Shown one piece after another: positions 61,829 to 64,000 of a stretch of 64,000 nt of DNA. Each line of letters opens with the position of its first letter. Positions within the stretch are counted from its first letter, which is position 1. The notes under the pieces were generated by a model. The model was not told the DNA's origin, searched no databases, and worked only from the letters and a program-made list of their open reading frames with translations. A program made the translations under genes and the position numbers. The stretch spans positions 17,053-81,052 of the forward strand of contig DAIDKK010000002.1 of NCBI GenBank assembly GCA_027450065.1, read 5' to 3'. This DNA is from Candidatus Saccharimonadota bacterium (lineage in GTDB: Bacteria; Patescibacteriota; Saccharimonadia; Saccharimonadales; UBA4665).

Positions 61829-62002
61829 ATGGCTGCAAATAATAACACCCAACATGAACAGCGAGGGTTCGCCAATATGGACGAACAGAAGCAAAAACAG
61901 ATTGCAAGCGAAGGCAGTAAAGCCAGTAGTGGTAACTCTAAGAATGATTCGCAACGCGCGAGCGAAGCAGGCAACAAGGGCGGTAAAGCTCACCACTCGT
62001 AG
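61829..62002 (+). CDS. KGG-type stress protein
   Basis: A 57-residue highly polar protein: RGFANMDEQKQKQIASEGSK, then GNKGGKAHHS. This matches the KGG (GsiB-like/stress-induced) repeat family, with one good and one poor repeat. Such proteins are disordered and appear under starvation or osmotic stress. The SD AAAGGAGGTG is near-perfect, 4-5 nt before the ATG, so translation should be strong. It lies 200 bp from the divergent Crp/Fnr gene, which might regulate it. Confidence 0.82.
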   Translation: MAANNNTQHEQRGFANMDEQKQKQIASEGSKASSGNSKNDSQRASEAGNKGGKAHHS

Positions 62003-62092
62003 CGTGAGGCTGACAGTCGGTAGGGCAACCCCCTTACCGACCCATGGTTCCAAAAGCGTTTGCACAGTAACACATGTAATGGGGGATTTTAC

Positions 62093-62221
62093 ATGAATGA
62101 TCTATCAATCCAAGACAGAAAGCGCTTTATAGCCAATATGAACAACAAATGGGAACGAAAATATCGAAATTACCGAAAATGGCTGATGGACGGTGATGAG
62201 TTTGATAGGAGGACAGTTTAA
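62093..62221 (+). CDS. short basic ORF
   Basis: A 42-residue ORF rich in Arg, Lys, Trp and Tyr (RFIANMNNKWERKYRNYRKW). GGGGGA lies 7 nt before the ATG as SD. It follows the KGG gene and may share its transcript. Function is unknown; codon and SD context support it only modestly. The interval 62222-62408 shows nothing I can name. Confidence 0.5.
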   Translation: MNDLSIQDRKRFIANMNNKWERKYRNYRKWLMDGDEFDRRTV

Positions 62222-62420
62222 GGTTCTTCTTGTACTCTATAGTATCAACCATCTAGAAAACATCTTGAGTACTGTGGTAGCGAGCCACGTTTAATTCTGT
62301 AGGCCTACAAACCGAAGAAATAGTCATAGACCCGCCTCCATACGAGTACGGTTGCTCGTGCTGAGTTAGTCGTACGTACATTGCCTAGGTTGGGTTTATT
62401 GGTTGGGGTAAAATAGAAGT

Positions 62421-62687
62421 ATGAATACACAAATTTCCGGCGGGGTCGTGCATGAGCTGCCAGTTGATTTACGTCAAGCGCTGCAGGCAGATGAATCTGC
62501 TCTCGAAAGATGGAATGATTTGACACCGCTGGCACGCAATGAATGGATTTGCTGGACTATCAGTGTCAAGACGGATGAGACAAGAAAGAAACACGTAGAG
62601 CGGGTCGTCACCGAGCTACTCGAGGGGGTACGCCGACCATGCTGCTGGGCTGGCTGCATCCACCGAGAACGCACCGGCAAAGCGTAG
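62421..62687 (+). CDS. YdeI/OmpD-associated (OmdA) domain protein
   Basis: An 88-residue protein. It starts VHELPVDLRQALQADESAL, then WNDLTPLARNEWICWTISVK and TDETRKKHVERVVTELLEGV, which matches the C-terminal OmdA/bacteriocin-protection type domain. The function of this domain is not established. TAAAAT (62409-62414) ends 6 nt before the ATG, giving the leaderless pattern. The Cys pair in RPCCWAGC is extra to the family. Confidence 0.72.
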   Translation: MNTQISGGVVHELPVDLRQALQADESALERWNDLTPLARNEWICWTISVKTDETRKKHVERVVTELLEGVRRPCCWAGCIHRERTGKA

Positions 62688-62732
62688 CAACCCTACCTCT
62701 GCCGCTTAAGCTACCGTGCTATACTAACGTAT

Positions 62733-62939
62733 ATGCAAAAGATTGCGACCCGCATCTTTATCTATTCCTCACTTACCTTTGGCGCGCTCGGCATACTACT
62801 GATTCTTACATCCCCAAATGTGGGGCCAGGCACGGGGCTGCACACGCTCATCGCAAGACTGCTTGCCATAACTGTATTCATTATTTTGCCATCGTTTGCG
62901 CTGAGCGTAGCTGGCAAATACCTTCACGACGAACGATAG
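62733..62939 (+). CDS. small membrane protein
   Basis: A 68-residue protein with two membrane helices (IFIYSSLTFGALGILLILT and LIARLLAITVFIILPSFALSV). No family is recognised. TATACT (62720-62725) ends 7 nt before the ATG, supporting leaderless expression. Confidence 0.65.
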   Translation: MQKIATRIFIYSSLTFGALGILLILTSPNVGPGTGLHTLIARLLAITVFIILPSFALSVAGKYLHDER

Positions 62940-62943
62940 TGAG

Positions 62944-62967
62944 ACTTATATAAGTCCTTATATAAGG
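62944..62967. promoter_or_regulatory. two adjoining 12-bp palindromes
   Basis: ACTTATATAAGT (62944-62955) and CCTTATATAAGG (62956-62967) are each perfect palindromes with a shared TTATATAA core, placed end to end between two genes. They could bind two protein dimers side by side. Confidence 0.5.
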
Positions 62968-63076
62968 TAGCTCCTATAACAGGGATGCGTACGTTCAGCC
63001 TTTGCGCAACCCTTTGCAGCAATGAAACCCGTACGTACTGTGTAATTGTGTATATATTTTTTGGTATCATAGAACA

Positions 63077-63439
63077 ATGCAAGAAATTGGTATTGAATCA
63101 TCGCTCCTGAGCGAAATAGTAGCGGGTCGGAAGACTATTGAACTTCGGCTTGGCAAGCCCAAGTTCATAAAGCTCCGCGTAGGTGACGAGCTTAGTTTAC
63201 GAGAAGACATCTGGCAGAACGAAGCCATCGTAGACTCAACTCCGGACCAAGCCACCGTTGTCATCACACAGCTCTTATATTTTGAACATTTTGATGAAGC
63301 CCTGAGCTTTATTGATTTTCGGGCCGCCATTCCGAGCGCCGACAGCAAAGCGGAGGCACTTGCCATTTACCGAAAATTCTACAGCCCGGAGGATGAAGAG
63401 GAATACGGTGTTGTAGCCATAACCTTTGCACTTTCTTAA
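63077..63439 (+). CDS. ASCH-domain protein
   Basis: A 120-residue protein. SEIVAGRKTIELRLGKPKF and LRVGDELSLRED match the ASCH fold opening, a PUA-like beta-barrel thought to bind RNA or modified nucleotides. The acidic C-terminus (FYSPEDEEEYGVVAITF) fits the ASCH closing strand. TATCAT (63065-63070) ends 6 nt before the ATG. The molecular role is unknown. Confidence 0.82.
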   Translation: MQEIGIESSLLSEIVAGRKTIELRLGKPKFIKLRVGDELSLREDIWQNEAIVDSTPDQATVVITQLLYFEHFDEALSFIDFRAAIPSADSKAEALAIYRKFYSPEDEEEYGVVAITFALS

Positions 63440-63517
63440 TATTGGGCCCATTTCTATTCACTCGTTCCTGGATTAGACTTGAGGTAGCAATGTAATGCAG
63501 TCCTGCAAGGAGACGCA

Positions 63518-63757
63518 GTGAGTACACACGAAGAATTCAAAGTAACTGGTGACGATATCGTGAGGACCGTGAAGCGCCTAATCAAAGAAGGTAATGTCCG
63601 CCGCATTAGTATCAAGAATAAGGATGGACGAAGCTTAGTCGAAATTCCACTGACAGTTGGTGTCGTCGGTGCGGCGCTTGCACCCGTGCTCGCCGCCGTC
63701 GGGGCCATTGCTGCCCTCGTGACTGATTGTACTATTGCCGTTGAACGTGATACCTAG
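63518..63757 (+). CDS. DUF4342-type small protein
   Basis: A 79-residue protein from a GTG with AAGGAG 6 nt upstream. The first half (DDIVRTVKRLIKEGNVRRIS) is a UBA-like helical or ferredoxin-like segment, followed by IKNKDGRSLVEIPLTVGVVG and a hydrophobic stretch (ALAPVLAAVGAIAALV). This order is that of DUF4342 proteins, which may associate with membranes. No function is known. Confidence 0.75.
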   Translation: MSTHEEFKVTGDDIVRTVKRLIKEGNVRRISIKNKDGRSLVEIPLTVGVVGAALAPVLAAVGAIAALVTDCTIAVERDT

Positions 63758-63910
63758 ACAGTATGTAGCATGTTTCCTGATGTTCGGTATAGCAGTTAAC
63801 GCAGCGTTTATTTGCCTAATTTATGTATGTATGATATTAATATGCATAGACAGATAGCATAGTAAATTAGACCTTATTAATTAAGCTTGCTAGCATGGAT
63901 GGTATATCTT

Positions 63911-64000
63911 ATGAGCGAACCCCATGAGACTCCGACTAGTGCGAATGTACCTGCAGAAGACGATTTTTTGCAGGATGGAAATAGTCAATCATTATATAGT
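63911..64000 (+). CDS. start of an acidic protein, cut by window edge
   Basis: An ATG at 63911 opens a frame that runs to the window end (30 residues, MSEPHETPTSANVPAEDDFL first). It is acidic and polar, like a disordered N-terminus. No SD or well-placed TANNNT box is evident, so the call is tentative. The interval 63758-63910 is AT-rich with nothing recognised. Confidence 0.4.
   Translation, partial: MSEPHETPTSANVPAEDDFLQDGNSQSLYS

Overview
The window looks like a chromosome segment of a Candidate Phyla Radiation bacterium, most likely Candidatus Saccharibacteria (TM7). This is inferred from gene content, not from a marker-gene tree: a compact, mid-GC, standard-code genome with a full F-type ATP synthase, stand-alone NDH-2 and D-lactate-dehydrogenase-type flavoproteins, an arginine deiminase operon, many small membrane or secreted proteins, cell-wall enzymes, and a tRNA gene split by a group I intron. 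Many genes carry a TANNNT box ending exactly 6-7 nt before the start codon and no Shine-Dalgarno sequence, so leaderless transcription seems common. Genes inside operons more often have an SD.

Layout. 1-5.2 kb: two GT4 glycosyltransferases with an alpha/beta hydrolase, a VanY-type carboxypeptidase and a CapA-like phosphoesterase (envelope). 5.2-5.8 kb: tRNA-Gln with a 5' fragment upstream and two 3'-end remnants downstream. 6.0-8.2 kb: a cobalamin riboswitch that can hide the SD of a two-gene operon encoding a secreted DUF4430 protein and a secreted alpha/alpha-barrel protein. Together these resemble the two domains of animal transcobalamin/intrinsic factor. 8.2-15.6 kb: flippase-like protein, FAD oxidase, NDH-2, and an AddA/RecB-like helicase-nuclease. 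15.6-24.5 kb: aquaporin, a possible CDCA-like carbonic anhydrase, and the ATP synthase operon (atpZ-B-E-F-H-A-G-D-C). 24.7-32.6 kb: glutaredoxin, cob(I)alamin adenosyltransferase, nuclease, a divergent GT2/glycoside-hydrolase pair, and a two-gene module (conjugation-type ATPase plus beta-solenoid protein). 32.7-35.6 kb: smpB, an ABC-F ATPase, and tRNA-Asn containing a group I intron with an HNH endonuclease in its P1 loop.

35.6-43.9 kb is a tRNA-Asn-associated accessory region punctuated by tRNA 3'-end remnants, each followed by a hairpin. It holds a MacB/FtsX-type exporter, an actinobacterial-looking secreted protein, a 2H phosphoesterase, and a module of a GNAT/Mom-like protein, a nucleotidyltransferase-NDP kinase fusion and a Nudix hydrolase. 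44-50 kb: VOC protein, lectin-CHAP cell-wall hydrolase, and a flavin electron-transfer cluster (FNR oxidoreductase, ApbE, ferric-reductase-like membrane protein, anchored Ig-like protein). 50.2-55 kb: the arcA-argF-arcD-arcC operon behind a clear sigma70 promoter with a palindrome. 55-64 kb: small proteins, a pilin-like pair, a 1,263-residue surface protein, a Crp/Fnr regulator, a KGG stress protein, an ASCH protein and a DUF4342 protein.

The most unusual theme is repeated duplication of gene 3' ends. It occurs at tRNA-Gln, tRNA-Asn, the cobalamin adenosyltransferase gene (48 bp, 7 differences, all synonymous) and the glycoside hydrolase gene (63 bp, flanking a 2.8-kb insertion). This suggests a recurring recombination route that inserts DNA behind genes while regenerating their 3' ends. 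No integrase is visible in the window. The B12 operon, the intron-split tRNA-Asn, the NTase-NDK/Nudix/GNAT island and the ATPase/beta-solenoid module are the strongest candidates for undescribed biology.
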